Shown here one piece after another: positions 15,686-24,507 of a stretch of 53,853 nt of DNA. Made by a program: the position numbers and the translations under genes. Where the stretch lies: NCBI GenBank assembly GCA_017622135.1, contig JAGARR010000031.1, positions 1 to 53,853 of the forward strand, given 5' to 3'. Numbering within the stretch: position 1 is the stretch's first letter; each line of letters begins with the position of its first letter. The notes beneath the pieces were generated by a model that saw only the letters and a program-made list of their open reading frames with translations, did not search any database and had not been told where the DNA came from. The stretch comes from Spirochaetaceae bacterium (lineage in GTDB: Bacteria; Spirochaetota; Spirochaetia; Treponematales; Treponemataceae).

Positions 15686-17113
15686 ATGGGTAATTCGGTT
15701 AAAGATGAGCTGGTCACCAGTGACGGACAACGGCAGACGAACGGCGGTCGGAGAAGGCAGCTGGTGCAGGCTGTGGACAAATTGGGTGCAAAGCCCTTTA
15801 TCATCCTGCTTTTGGTGCTGTTATTTTTGATTCCCATCAACATGATTCAGTCGCTGGTTCGAGACCGTGAATATTACAGGGACGAGGCAATCCGGTCGGT
15901 ACTTCTTCCAAAGGGAGGTGAGCCGGTGCTGGAAGGGGTGCTGATGGCGATACCCTATACTCATACAGTCTTGCATCACTATGTGGATTCTGACAATCAA
16001 GAACGGGTGCGGCAGGAAACCACCACCCGCTATCTGTTCTCTGTGCCCCAGACCATGGATTATTTTACCAGGGTTGAGCCTGAGTATCTCACCCGTGGAA
16101 TATTTGACGTGCCAGTGTTTGCCTGCGAGACAAAATTTTCCGGGATTTTTTCTCCTGCGGCATACCAGCATCTGAAGATTAGCGAAAGGGATATCCGTTG
16201 GGATGAGGCGCTGCTGCTGTTCGGCATCTCCAACAAGAAGAACCTCACCTCCCTGCCAGTGGTGACAGTGGATGGTGCTGTCCTTGAGCAATCCTTTACG
16301 GAGCCAGTGGTCTCGCCATTCCGAAATGCCCTGTATTACAATCTACCGGCAGACTTTGCCCGGAATGGGTTTTCCTACCAGGTGGATGCACGGATTCAGG
16401 GAGGGGAGAGTATTTCTATAGTACCCTTGGCCACCGACAACAATTTTTCCATGGAGTCCACCTGGCGTACACCTGGATTTAGCGGTGGCTGGCTTCCTAC
16501 AGAGCGGGAGCTTGGCGAGGAGGGCTTCTCTGCCTTCTGGTCCATTCCCGGCCTTTCCACCACCTATCCGAAGGTATGGGTTGTTACGGAGGACAACCAG
16601 GGTATCGCCATGGGCAAGGATGGGACGGAGGCTGTGCGGGTGGGATTTGTCACTCCAGTGGACAACTACCAAAAGACTTCCCGCAGTGTGAAATATGCGG
16701 TGTTGTTCCTCATCATTCCCTTCTTGGCCATCTTTATCTTCGAGATTTTTACGAAGGTACGGATTCATCCCATCCAATACTGTCTCATTGGGCTGGCTGA
16801 TGTAGTGTTCTATTTGTTGCTCTTGTCTGTGTCAGAGCACCTTGATTTCAGCCTAACCTACTGGATAAGCAGCGCTGCAGTCAGCTTCCTGAGCCTTTTC
16901 TATGCGGCCACCATCTTCCACAAGTTCAAGTGGGGGGTGTTGTTTGCCGCCGTCCAGTTCATCAGCTACATTTTCCTGTTCGGAACCCTTCAGGCTGAGG
17001 ACTACGCCTTGCTGATTGGAACCCTGGGACTTTTCTTTGTGGTGGTGGTGCTGATGATTCTCACCCGCAAGGTGGATTGGTACTCCATGACCTCCCAGAG
17101 GACAGGGGAGTGA
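15686..17113 (+). CDS. creD: CreD-family inner membrane protein
   Basis: 475 residues. One N-terminal membrane anchor (about residues 37-56, ending PINMIQSLV), a large periplasmic beta-rich domain (about 60-330), and about six C-terminal membrane segments. The layout and the MIQSLV-DRE-YR-EAI pattern after the first helix are those of CreD, which in proteobacteria belongs to the CreBC regulon and affects envelope and beta-lactam responses. No creBC genes lie nearby. GAAGGAG precedes the ATG. Role in a spirochaete is unknown, probably envelope-related. Confidence 0.85.
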   Translation: MGNSVKDELVTSDGQRQTNGGRRRQLVQAVDKLGAKPFIILLLVLLFLIPINMIQSLVRDREYYRDEAIRSVLLPKGGEPVLEGVLMAIPYTHTVLHHYVDSDNQERVRQETTTRYLFSVPQTMDYFTRVEPEYLTRGIFDVPVFACETKFSGIFSPAAYQHLKISERDIRWDEALLLFGISNKKNLTSLPVVTVDGAVLEQSFTEPVVSPFRNALYYNLPADFARNGFSYQVDARIQGGESISIVPLATDNNFSMESTWRTPGFSGGWLPTERELGEEGFSAFWSIPGLSTTYPKVWVVTEDNQGIAMGKDGTEAVRVGFVTPVDNYQKTSRSVKYAVLFLIIPFLAIFIFEIFTKVRIHPIQYCLIGLADVVFYLLLLSVSEHLDFSLTYWISSAAVSFLSLFYAATIFHKFKWGVLFAAVQFISYIFLFGTLQAEDYALLIGTLGLFFVVVVLMILTRKVDWYSMTSQRTGE

Positions 17114-17147
17114 GGTGTCGTTTCCCACATCGTTTCCTGCAATCAAT

Positions 17148-18056
17148 TTAGCAGGACCATGCTCTCACTTCCCAGCCGCCTGCTTTGGGTGCCAATGCCT
17201 CCTGCAGGTAGGGAAGTACCTCACCCAACTGCTGGTCTAGCTGATAGGGACTGTTTAAGACCATCATGCCGGAGCCATGGAGCCGTGGTGCCGACTCACT
17301 TTCTGGAGAAGCAATCCGCAGCTCCGCCGTAAGGACCCTCCTGTCTCCGTTGTGTCTGCAGGCAAGGCTGAATCCCTCCGCCACCTGGCACAGCATATTG
17401 TCCAGCTCCCCTTGGCGATGGGAGAGGAGGGGATACCACAGGGCTATGATGGCGGTCTCCCATTTCCGTGCCGCCTGGCCTAAGGCCCTGATGGGATCCT
17501 GGTAGTCGCTGGCAGTCTCGTAGCTGGGATCCATAAGGATAAGCCCACGTTTGACGTGTGGTGGCAAGGAAGAAGCCAACAGGGAAAAACCGCTTTCGTG
17601 GCGGATGGTGAGGCTAGGGTCCTGCTGCTGGTGGCCGAGCCTGAACAGGGAATTTTTTCCCGACATATTTCCTTTCAATACAGCAATTTCTGTGTTGTGA
17701 AGCTCTGCCACGAAGATCTTGTCTTGACTCCGCAGCATGGCTCGGCTGATTTCCGGGGAACCGGGATACAGTCCTGAGCCTACATATTTCTCTGCCAGAC
17801 TCAGGTAAGTCTCCAGCGCTGCGGGGGGCGGATTCTTTTTTGCGTAGTCCAGTAGTTTGAGTATTCCACTCCCTGCCTCGCCGGTGTGGAGTAAGCCCTC
17901 AAAATCAAGCCGGTAGATTCCAGCCCCTCCGTGGGTGTCAAAAATGGTGAAAGGCTTTTCCTTTTTCAGCAGGGAACCGAGAATCAAGGTGAGGGTGCAG
18001 TGCTTCAGGATGTCTGCATGGTTTCCTGCGTGGAAGGCGTGGCGGTAGCTCAGCAT
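17148..18056 (-). CDS. rlmJ: 23S rRNA (adenine2030-N6)-methyltransferase
   Basis: 302 residues, near family length. The start MLSYRHAFHAGNHADILKH is the RlmJ hallmark. The catalytic motif is LILMDPSYE near residue 175, Ser in place of the second Pro of DPPYE. DTHGGAGIY early on is the AdoMet site. It methylates A2030 of 23S rRNA. GGAGG lies 5 nt before the ATG; a TATACT box sits about 75 nt upstream. It is convergent with creD (35 bp apart) and divergent from the coiled-coil gene. Confidence 0.93.
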   Translation of the reverse strand: MLSYRHAFHAGNHADILKHCTLTLILGSLLKKEKPFTIFDTHGGAGIYRLDFEGLLHTGEAGSGILKLLDYAKKNPPPAALETYLSLAEKYVGSGLYPGSPEISRAMLRSQDKIFVAELHNTEIAVLKGNMSGKNSLFRLGHQQQDPSLTIRHESGFSLLASSLPPHVKRGLILMDPSYETASDYQDPIRALGQAARKWETAIIALWYPLLSHRQGELDNMLCQVAEGFSLACRHNGDRRVLTAELRIASPESESAPRLHGSGMMVLNSPYQLDQQLGEVLPYLQEALAPKAGGWEVRAWSC

Positions 18057-18180
18057 GGTTCCTCCGGAATGGCTTGAAGTGAACAGATAGTTCCTTCTTG
18101 TTAGAATCTATTGTTCCATCAGTATAAAGAGAATGCAAAAAAACTGCTAGTTTTTTTAACTTTTTCAGTATTAAATATGT

Positions 18181-18186
18181 TATACT
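18181..18186 (+). promoter_or_regulatory. Extended -10 promoter of the coiled-coil gene (leaderless)
   Basis: TATACT preceded by ATGT (extended -10 TGT). The ATG at 18193 is 6 nt downstream. No good -35 and no Shine-Dalgarno. It has the same ATGTTATACT core as the promoter at 51188. Confidence 0.65.
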
Positions 18187-18192
18187 TGTGGT

Positions 18193-19368
18193 ATGAGCAG
18201 TAGCAAGACAACCCACGAATTGGAAAAGCGTCTGGATCATCTGCAGTCTTTGATTGTAGATGTGGAGGCTGACATTGGCAACAAGCTGTTTCTCTCAAAA
18301 TCTGATGTCGTCAGTCAGCATCAGGAGGAATATGCCTCCTTTGAGGAGAAGAAGTCCCAGCTGTGTTCCGACATCGAGGTGATTCGTTCCCTAGCAGAAA
18401 AGCGCCAGCTCTTTAAGAATGATGCCGAGTCCCTCCAACAGCAGCTGGATGCGCTCACCACCAGCTGGCCTCCCCTGTATGAGAGTTTGGGATCCGCTAT
18501 AGCTGATTCTCCCAATGCCCTGTATGACAAGGAATTCGACGCATTCCGGGAGCCCATTGCAGAACTACGTCGAAAGGACAATGAGGCTCGTGTCGCCTTG
18601 GACAATCTGAAGGATCAGATGGCCAACCAGTCCTTCATGAACAGGCTGCTGACCCAGGTTCAATATACAGCCCGCAACAAGGCTGTTTCTCAGATGGAAA
18701 AGAAGATTTCCCAGCTCTACGTAAAGTGCGGTAAGGCCATCTTTGAGACTGGTGTTCTGACCGTTCCCTTCGAGGAGGGCCGACTTCCAGAGGTTGTGGC
18801 GGAGGCCTGCAGCGGCTGCAGAGAGTTGAAGGTCAAGGCCGACCAGCTCCAGGAGCAGGTGAATGCAGTCCGTCAGCACCTTGAGGAGAATGCCCAGGCT
18901 TTGAGTGAAAAGGGCGTTGCTTCCGACAATCCCGACAAGCGCATCAAGGCCATAAATCTGGAGATTGATCAGGAAGTCCAGAAGCAACGTGACTTGTGCC
19001 AGGCTTGTGGCCATGATTTTGTTGCCAGATACATTGATCCAGAGGGAGAGCTTTTGGAGGAATATTCCGAGGGACAGGAAGACATTGCATCCCGGCTCCA
19101 GCAGATCGTCAGCCTGAAGAAGGACAAGGTGGCATGCAGCAGGAAGGTGCAGATCATCAGCCTCTCGAACCAGATAGACGCTCTGGCCAAGAAGATAACC
19201 TCCTTCAGAACAACTATCGCCGACAATGAGGAGAAGATTGCCAGCCTTCAGAGCCGTAACCGTGAGTTGGAGGACAAGATTGCCATCTCCACCTCGGAAA
19301 AGGAGCAGCTGGTGATCCGCCGCAACGAGCTGGAGCTAGCAGACTCCCAGGAGCGCCTGGAGGGATGA
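18193..19368 (+). CDS. Coiled-coil protein with cysteine pairs, unknown function
   Basis: 391 residues, almost all heptad-rich helix (about 5-130, 200-235, 265-385), with no signal peptide or membrane segment. Two cysteine clusters interrupt it: EACSGCRELK near 208-213 and LCQACGHDF near 272-275. The second looks like half of a rubredoxin-type knuckle, and the two together could bind one metal ion. I do not recognise the family; it resembles cytoplasmic scaffolds or SMC-like stalks only in general character. The 3' end overlaps that of radC on the other strand by 33 bp. Translation probably begins on a leaderless mRNA. Confidence 0.8.
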   Translation: MSSSKTTHELEKRLDHLQSLIVDVEADIGNKLFLSKSDVVSQHQEEYASFEEKKSQLCSDIEVIRSLAEKRQLFKNDAESLQQQLDALTTSWPPLYESLGSAIADSPNALYDKEFDAFREPIAELRRKDNEARVALDNLKDQMANQSFMNRLLTQVQYTARNKAVSQMEKKISQLYVKCGKAIFETGVLTVPFEEGRLPEVVAEACSGCRELKVKADQLQEQVNAVRQHLEENAQALSEKGVASDNPDKRIKAINLEIDQEVQKQRDLCQACGHDFVARYIDPEGELLEEYSEGQEDIASRLQQIVSLKKDKVACSRKVQIISLSNQIDALAKKITSFRTTIADNEEKIASLQSRNRELEDKIAISTSEKEQLVIRRNELELADSQERLEG

Positions 19369-20028
19369 TTCCTGTTCATCTTCAGGCTCCAGCAAGCCTT
19401 CCTCTTTGATGCTGAAGAAGCCCCGGGTGGTGAGAATGAGATGGTCCAGCACATGGATTCCCAGGCATTGGCCTGCCTCCACCATCCGATGGGTTGTCTC
19501 TATGTCATCGCTGGAGGGGATGCAGTTGCCGGAGGGATGGTTGTGGCAGAGAATCACCGCCGAGGCCATGTCCTTGATGGCGCCGGTAAAGACTTCCCGC
19601 GGGTGAACCATAGTCTTATTGATGGTACCCACGGAAACAGTCCTGATTTTGATGATTTCGTGGGCTCCGTTCAAGGTGACGCAGATAAAATGCTCCTGTT
19701 CCTGCATGGCGTAGTGGTTTACGAAGGGAATCAAGTCCGAGGGCTTGCTGATTTGCTTTCCCGTGTGGAGGTTTTGCCGCCGCCCAAATTCAATGGCTGC
19801 TGCAATGGTCACTGCCTTGCTGGGGCCAATCCCTTCCAGCTGCATCAATTGTTCCAGCAGCTTTTCCCGAGGAGCGGCGGTGATGGTGTCCATGACCCGT
19901 CGTGCCAGCTTGTCCACCGGCATTCCTTGGATTCCAGTTCCCAGCAGAACCATAATGAGTTCCATGTTGGTGGGGTAGGTAATTCCGTTCCTCAGTATCT
20001 TTTCCCGTATGTCTGGCTTTTTCTTCAC
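19336..20028 (-). CDS. radC: RadC-family JAB/JAMM protein
   Basis: 230 residues from a GTG start (MKKKPDIREKILRNG). Helix-hairpin-helix region (LEGIGPSKAVTIAAAIEFGRR) and C-terminal JAMM-type metallo-domain with CHNHPSGNCIPSSDD, the His-x-His...Asp zinc ligands. RadC proteins were linked to DNA repair, but that link is disputed; the enzymatic role is not settled. No Shine-Dalgarno is seen; an AATAAT box 5 nt before the GTG may make it leaderless, but no -35 was found. Overlaps the convergent coiled-coil gene at its 3' end. Confidence 0.9.
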   Translation of the reverse strand: MKKKPDIREKILRNGITYPTNMELIMVLLGTGIQGMPVDKLARRVMDTITAAPREKLLEQLMQLEGIGPSKAVTIAAAIEFGRRQNLHTGKQISKPSDLIPFVNHYAMQEQEHFICVTLNGAHEIIKIRTVSVGTINKTMVHPREVFTGAIKDMASAVILCHNHPSGNCIPSSDDIETTHRMVEAGQCLGIHVLDHLILTTRGFFSIKEEGLLEPEDEQESSLQALLGVC

Positions 20029-20079
20029 ATATAATTATTCGCTTTTTTTTGAAGTTTTTGTGCATTTTTTCATTGAATA

Positions 20080-20108
20080 TTGAAAAAAAATTGAATACAA
20101 AGTATGCT
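20080..20108 (+). promoter_or_regulatory. Promoter of the glucosaminidase gene (leaderless)
   Basis: TTGAAA (20080-20085), exactly 17 bp, TATGCT (20103-20108), then 7 nt to the ATG at 20116. The earlier in-frame ATG at 20104 lies inside the -10 box and cannot be in the mRNA. Confidence 0.7.
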
Positions 20109-20115
20109 AAGACCC

Positions 20116-20709
20116 ATGAAATTGTTCAGCCGTGGGGTTCTACCCCTTTTTTGTCTCTGTTTCGTTGTTTTTTCCTGTACCACCAGCAAGTATCCTAGTG
20201 GTGAGAAGGGAAATGGTGTCAGCCCTGTCATCGCAGCCCAGGGACGAAAGTCCGCTTCCCAGCTGGCGGATTTCTTCATGTCACGGAATCCCCAGGGGGA
20301 TCGGATGCAGGTAGCACGTCTTGCAAATTATTATATTAAGGAGGCGGCCGCAGAGGGAATTAACTCCGACGTGGCCTTTGTGCAGATGTGTCTGGAGACA
20401 GGTTTCCTCCGCTATGGCGGACTAGTGACCCCTGATATGAACAATTTCTGCGGCCTTGGTGCCATTGACGCACAAAACAGAGGGGAGCGGTTTCCCTCGG
20501 AGCAAGTCGGGGTCCGTGCCCACATCCAGCATCTTCACGCCTATGGCACCACCAGCAAGCTGAGGGGCCAGCTGGTGGACAATCGGTACAAGTACGTAAA
20601 TCCGAGAGGAAAGGCCCCCGATGTATTCGGCTTGTCAGGAACCTGGGCCGCAGACAAGGCCTACGGCCAGAAATTGTGGAATCTCCTGCAGGGTTTGGAG
20701 AGATTCTAA
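20116..20709 (+). CDS. Glucosaminidase-domain lipoprotein
   Basis: 197 residues from the ATG at 20116, chosen by the promoter and because it gives a clean lipoprotein signal: MKLFSRG, hydrophobic core, then FVVFSC with the lipid-bearing Cys at about residue 21. The mature part is a lysozyme-like N-acetylglucosaminidase domain (FlgJ C-terminal/LytD type) with AEGINSDVAFVQMCLETGF containing the likely catalytic Glu, then NNFCGLGA and GVRAHIQHLHAY. It probably trims peptidoglycan during growth or envelope assembly. Convergent with the following gene (1 bp apart). Confidence 0.87.
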   Translation: MKLFSRGVLPLFCLCFVVFSCTTSKYPSGEKGNGVSPVIAAQGRKSASQLADFFMSRNPQGDRMQVARLANYYIKEAAAEGINSDVAFVQMCLETGFLRYGGLVTPDMNNFCGLGAIDAQNRGERFPSEQVGVRAHIQHLHAYGTTSKLRGQLVDNRYKYVNPRGKAPDVFGLSGTWAADKAYGQKLWNLLQGLERF

Positions 20710-20710
20710 C

Positions 20711-21415
20711 TCAACCTATCCGTGTTCCTTTGAAGGGCTTGCCGTCAAGGATGGCCCTGGTGTTCTCAATGTCTCGGCCTCCGGCACAAATCACAGAGAT
20801 TCCATCCTGCTGGGCTCCCTTGCTGGCGATGGGATCAAAGGGGGTGTTCTTTCCAGGCGTCCATTCGTCACCCACCATTTTCCTAAAATCCTCCCAGCTG
20901 ATGGTGTCCAGGGGCTTGGCGGCGGGATTTGTCTTGGGATCGTCGGTATAGACCTTCTCGATGTTGGACAGGTTCACCACCGTCTTGGCTCCAAATCGCT
21001 GGGCCAGCACCACAGCGTCGTTGTCGGTGGAAAAGCCGGGTTTCCATCCAGCAGCCACCAGAATTTGTCCCTGGAATTGGAAATCTGCAGTGGGATCATA
21101 CACCACATCGTTTGGACACAGGTCACTGAAGATGGCCTTTACCAGCTGGGCATTGAGTCTGGTGGCGGTAATGCCAATCCAGTCTGCCTGGCTGTTGTCC
21201 GCCACTGCACCGCCATCCTTTCTGGCTGCCAGAACGGCCTTGTAGGCATTCTGATAGACACGGGCAGGTCCACCACCACCAATCACCAGAATCAGCTTGC
21301 GTTCCTTGTCCTGGGCGAGCCAATCTCGTACCATGGCCTCGAAGGCTGGCAAGAAGAGGGTGTCAGGGGCGTCGGGAGCCACAATGGAACCTCCCAAAGA
21401 TAAAACAGTAACCAT
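20711..21415 (-). CDS. UMP kinase-like amino-acid-kinase protein
   Basis: 234 residues from the ATG at 21415, which has GGAGG 6 nt upstream; the frame extends to 21523 without such a signal. MVTVLSLGGSIVAP is the nucleotide-binding start, ILVIGGGGPAR the glycine loop, and FSTDNDAVVLAQRFGAKTVVNLSNIEKVYTDDP the acceptor/ATP part of the aspartokinase-UMP kinase fold. It resembles the putative archaeal-type uridylate kinases more than bacterial PyrH. Probably phosphorylates UMP. The exact substrate is not proven. Confidence 0.85.
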   Translation of the reverse strand: MVTVLSLGGSIVAPDAPDTLFLPAFEAMVRDWLAQDKERKLILVIGGGGPARVYQNAYKAVLAARKDGGAVADNSQADWIGITATRLNAQLVKAIFSDLCPNDVVYDPTADFQFQGQILVAAGWKPGFSTDNDAVVLAQRFGAKTVVNLSNIEKVYTDDPKTNPAAKPLDTISWEDFRKMVGDEWTPGKNTPFDPIASKGAQQDGISVICAGGRDIENTRAILDGKPFKGTRIG

Positions 21416-21519
21416 ATTTTCCTCCAAATCTATTGTGTTGACAGATTTTTTCACGCTCGTTCTAGCTTTCTTGGCAGGTAGGGTTTGCCTGATAAAACTG
21501 CCGAGAGAAGGTGCTATTG

Positions 21520-23211
21520 TCAATAAATGCCCAGAATAACTGGGTCATTCCAGAAGGAGCTGTAGTTTATGGTGCCGGTAGTGGCTTCCTCCCAAATAGA
21601 TTGGAGGCCGTAGGTTTTTGGCCGGTACACGGTTTTGTTGTTGATGATGGTGGGACTCACCTTGTTCCAGCCCCTGGAGAAAGCCACATGGTGGTAGTCC
21701 AGGTTGCCAAAGTAGAAGTCCCTGAGACTTTCAACCTCTGGAACATCTGCAAAGGGCAATCCAGCAGCCAGGGAAATGTCCACCGGCATCCACCCAAAAT
21801 TCTCCAGGTAGATCTCAGTCCACCAATGGTTCTGCACGGCCTTGGTGTTGTCCACCAGGATTCCACTGATAGGGATGGCAGGAATTCCTGCGGCACGGCA
21901 CAGGGCGGTAAAGATGATGGCAAAGTCGTAGGCATCACCCTGCAGCAGCGTCACCAGATTCAGGGATGAAATCTCCTTGGGTAAAATCTCGTGGAGCAGC
22001 TGGTAGGTATCCAGCATATAATCATAGATGAGACGGGCTTGTCGGTATGGATTTGTCTCCTTGCCAAGGATGGATGCCGCCAGTTCCTTGATGGTCGCCT
22101 CTCCAGATGGTACGCAGTCGTCAGGGGCGGTATACACCTTGTACAGCAGTCTGCTGGTGTCGGAGAAGCTCTGCACCTTCTCGGCCTTGATGTTGGTCTT
22201 GACGCTGTGGACAGGAATTACAAAGGTTTGGTTGAAAGGAATTTTTTCCTCGGTAAGCTGCCGTGGGTTCAGCTGGTGAATCACCGACCTGTTGTAATTG
22301 TCAAAGATTGGCTGGGGCTCGCATTCTGTCATGATGATGCCGCTCTGGTTGGCAGAATTCTGGGGGCGTGGAACCCGCAGCGTCAGCAGGGAATTGGAGC
22401 TCATGTCCACATCGGACACGTCGGCGGACAATTTCACCAGGTATACCCGCTTGTCGGGAAAGCTCTTTGTTCCCACGGAACTGGTGATGGTGATGGAGCG
22501 CTGGTTGCTCACCCCCTTGTCTGTCTTCACAAAGAAGCTGCCGCTGGCAACTCCATCAGGAACTCTCACCCGAATCTCTGTATCGCTCCAAGACTCATAG
22601 TCAAAGTCCGCCTCCTGGGCTCTGATATGGGTCTTGTCCCAGTCCTCCTGTTGCCCGCTTTTGTCAGGTTCCCAGGTGGGAGTAAAGTACACGAAGGAGT
22701 TTTCACCCCGGATGGAACCGAAGTTGGAGCCGGTGATGGTAAGTACCTGTCCCACCGAGAGCTTGGAGGGTTCCACCTCCATCACTTGGGGAAGGGCACT
22801 TTGGATTCCAATTTGGTTGATGGCTACTGGGATATTCTCCCTGTTTGCAAAGATGACTGGCTGGGACCGCCCCCGCTTTGTCACCACATATACAAGGCCG
22901 TCCTGCACATTGGCTGGAAGTTGCACCCTAATTTCAGCATCCTTCCAGGAAAGATACGAGGAGGAGGTGAGGCTGCTTCCGCCAATCTCCACAAAGCTGG
23001 TGTCTCTGTCAGCACCGAAGCCCCTACCTTCAATAGTCATGATGCTGCCGGGAGCACCAATTTGGGGGGATATGGCTTTTATTTCAGGCTCATTGTCATA
23101 CTCGCTAAAAAAGAAGAAGGAAATACCGAGTGCAATCACGACAATGACCACACAGAGCAAAACCCTGGCGAGAGGTGATTTTCTAAGGTAATAAAATAAG
23201 GATGAGCTCAC
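21520..23211 (-). CDS. Membrane-anchored IPT/TIG and transglutaminase-domain protein
   Basis: 563 residues. N-terminal membrane anchor (about 15-35), then two IPT/TIG immunoglobulin-like domains (IKAISPQIGAPGSIMTIEGRGF and VEPSKLSVGQVLTITGSNFG), a linker, and a C-terminal transglutaminase-like cysteine-protease fold. In the last part, LLQGDAYDFAIIFTALCRAAGIPA holds the site where the Cys normally sits: the usual G-x-C appears as GDAYD, but ALCRAAGIPA follows normally; NHWWTEIYLENFGWMPVD carries the His and Asp. The nucleophile therefore looks replaced, and the domain may bind rather than cut. Third gene of the sigma / anti-sigma operon (2 bp after it), so it is probably a target or sensor. 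Confidence 0.85.
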   Translation of the reverse strand: MSSSLFYYLRKSPLARVLLCVVIVVIALGISFFFFSEYDNEPEIKAISPQIGAPGSIMTIEGRGFGADRDTSFVEIGGSSLTSSSYLSWKDAEIRVQLPANVQDGLVYVVTKRGRSQPVIFANRENIPVAINQIGIQSALPQVMEVEPSKLSVGQVLTITGSNFGSIRGENSFVYFTPTWEPDKSGQQEDWDKTHIRAQEADFDYESWSDTEIRVRVPDGVASGSFFVKTDKGVSNQRSITITSSVGTKSFPDKRVYLVKLSADVSDVDMSSNSLLTLRVPRPQNSANQSGIIMTECEPQPIFDNYNRSVIHQLNPRQLTEEKIPFNQTFVIPVHSVKTNIKAEKVQSFSDTSRLLYKVYTAPDDCVPSGEATIKELAASILGKETNPYRQARLIYDYMLDTYQLLHEILPKEISSLNLVTLLQGDAYDFAIIFTALCRAAGIPAIPISGILVDNTKAVQNHWWTEIYLENFGWMPVDISLAAGLPFADVPEVESLRDFYFGNLDYHHVAFSRGWNKVSPTIINNKTVYRPKTYGLQSIWEEATTGTINYSSFWNDPVILGIY

Positions 23212-23213
23212 GT

Positions 23214-23900
23214 TCAGTTGCCCGAGATGGTGATGAACATCTGGATGGGAACAGAAATCTCACCCTGTACAGGAATTGAGTTCAAGTCGGACAAGGTCAT
23301 CTTCACAGAGATATTCTTTTCCGTCTCGAAGCTTGGTCTAAAAATATCCATGGTGGAGATGGCATTGTCGGAAGCAAAGGAAACAGTCTTCAGGTGCTGG
23401 CTGATGGGCTCTTCCATAATTATGGCGGAATCAGACAAGAATCGGGACCGTTGGTGGTTTACGGAGGGGGCACTGACAAGGCCACCGGTCAAGGCATTGG
23501 CAGAAATGCTGATGGGACGCTCTGAGCTGGTGGTAGCTGCTGGGGAGGAGATACCATGTCTTGCAGGCAGAATCAAAGCAAAGGCAAGGGCAGCCGCAGC
23601 AACAGTCGGTACGACCCACGTGAATCTGTTGATGTTCTTCGGTTGAATCTCCCTGACCGTCTTCTGGTACCGAAGCTTTGTCTGGAGTCTGGCAAAGCTG
23701 TCCTCCATTTCCTGGGATGAAAGCCGGTGTCGGTCGGCATCTTCCTTCAGCAATGCACTGATACCCTGGAGCTTCATGTACTTGTCCCGACACTGCTGGC
23801 AGGTAGTCATGTGGCTTTCATACTCCAAGGCATACTTTTGCGGCAATTCGCCGTCCAAATACACCGAATGCATATCATGTTCAGGGCATGTAGACATCAT
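23214..23900 (-). CDS. Anti-sigma factor with zinc-finger domain
   Basis: 228 residues. The N-terminal HHCC-type zinc domain shows CPEHDMHSVYLDGELP, then ESHMTTCQQCRDKY (His-x3-Cys-x2-Cys). A single membrane segment lies at about residues 91-108 (VVPTVAAAALAFALILP). The C-terminal ~110 residues would be periplasmic. This is the build of ZAS anti-sigma factors that hold an ECF sigma at the membrane. It overlaps the sigma gene by 20 bp; either of two adjacent Met codons may start it. Followed immediately by the transglutaminase-fold protein. Confidence 0.88.
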   Translation of the reverse strand: MMSTCPEHDMHSVYLDGELPQKYALEYESHMTTCQQCRDKYMKLQGISALLKEDADRHRLSSQEMEDSFARLQTKLRYQKTVREIQPKNINRFTWVVPTVAAAALAFALILPARHGISSPAATTSSERPISISANALTGGLVSAPSVNHQRSRFLSDSAIIMEEPISQHLKTVSFASDNAISTMDIFRPSFETEKNISVKMTLSDLNSIPVQGEISVPIQMFITISGN

Positions 23901-24438
23901 CTTCTCCTATGAGTTTTGATAGCTGTTCTCGGGCTCTGAAAACACGGACCTTTACGTTTCCTTCCGTTATTCCCAGCACCCGGCCAATCTCCTTATAATT
24001 TAATTCGGCATACTCCCTCAAAATGAGCACCATCCTCAGATTCTCAGGCAACTTGTTCAAGGCTTCCTTTGCCTGTCTGCGGGTTTCCTCTTTCAGCAAC
24101 TCCGTCTCCCCGGAATCCTGCTTTCGGTGATCCTCGTACAGGGCCTTTTCATAGGCCTTCCGCTCCCGCCCCTTGCGCTTCACATAGTTCAGGGAGGCGT
24201 TCTTCACCACCCGAATCAACCAGTATTTCGCATCATTCAGGGAAGGAAAGACAAGGGCCTTTTCGGTCATCTTTATGAGAGAGTCATGGACAATATCCTC
24301 TGCAGCTTCCTCATCGTTTACAATGCGATAAGAAACCTTGTAGAGCATTTGCATTGCGCCATCATATATCTTGCGGAAATCACCGGGATCAGCGGCATTC
24401 AAACTGGCACCAGCATTTCCATCTGAAAAACCAAACAA
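23881..24438 (-). CDS. rpoE: ECF-type RNA polymerase sigma factor
   Basis: 185 residues from a TTG start with GAGGAG about 7 nt upstream. Region 2 (MLYKVSYRIVNDEEAAEDIVHDSLIK) and region 4 (LPENLRMVLILREYAELNYKEIGRVLGITEGNVKVRVFRAREQL) are complete; no region 3. It directs transcription of an envelope-type regulon when released by the anti-sigma factor encoded next. From memory, T. pallidum has its RpoE gene in the same place beside cysS. No consensus autoregulatory promoter was identified in the 70 bp upstream. Confidence 0.93.
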   Translation of the reverse strand: MFGFSDGNAGASLNAADPGDFRKIYDGAMQMLYKVSYRIVNDEEAAEDIVHDSLIKMTEKALVFPSLNDAKYWLIRVVKNASLNYVKRKGRERKAYEKALYEDHRKQDSGETELLKEETRRQAKEALNKLPENLRMVLILREYAELNYKEIGRVLGITEGNVKVRVFRAREQLSKLIGEDDVYMP

Positions 24439-24507
24439 CTACAACTCCTCTTCGTTACACCCTCTAAAAAAATCTAGTGAAAAAGTCAATTTTCTGGATA
24501 GCCCAGC

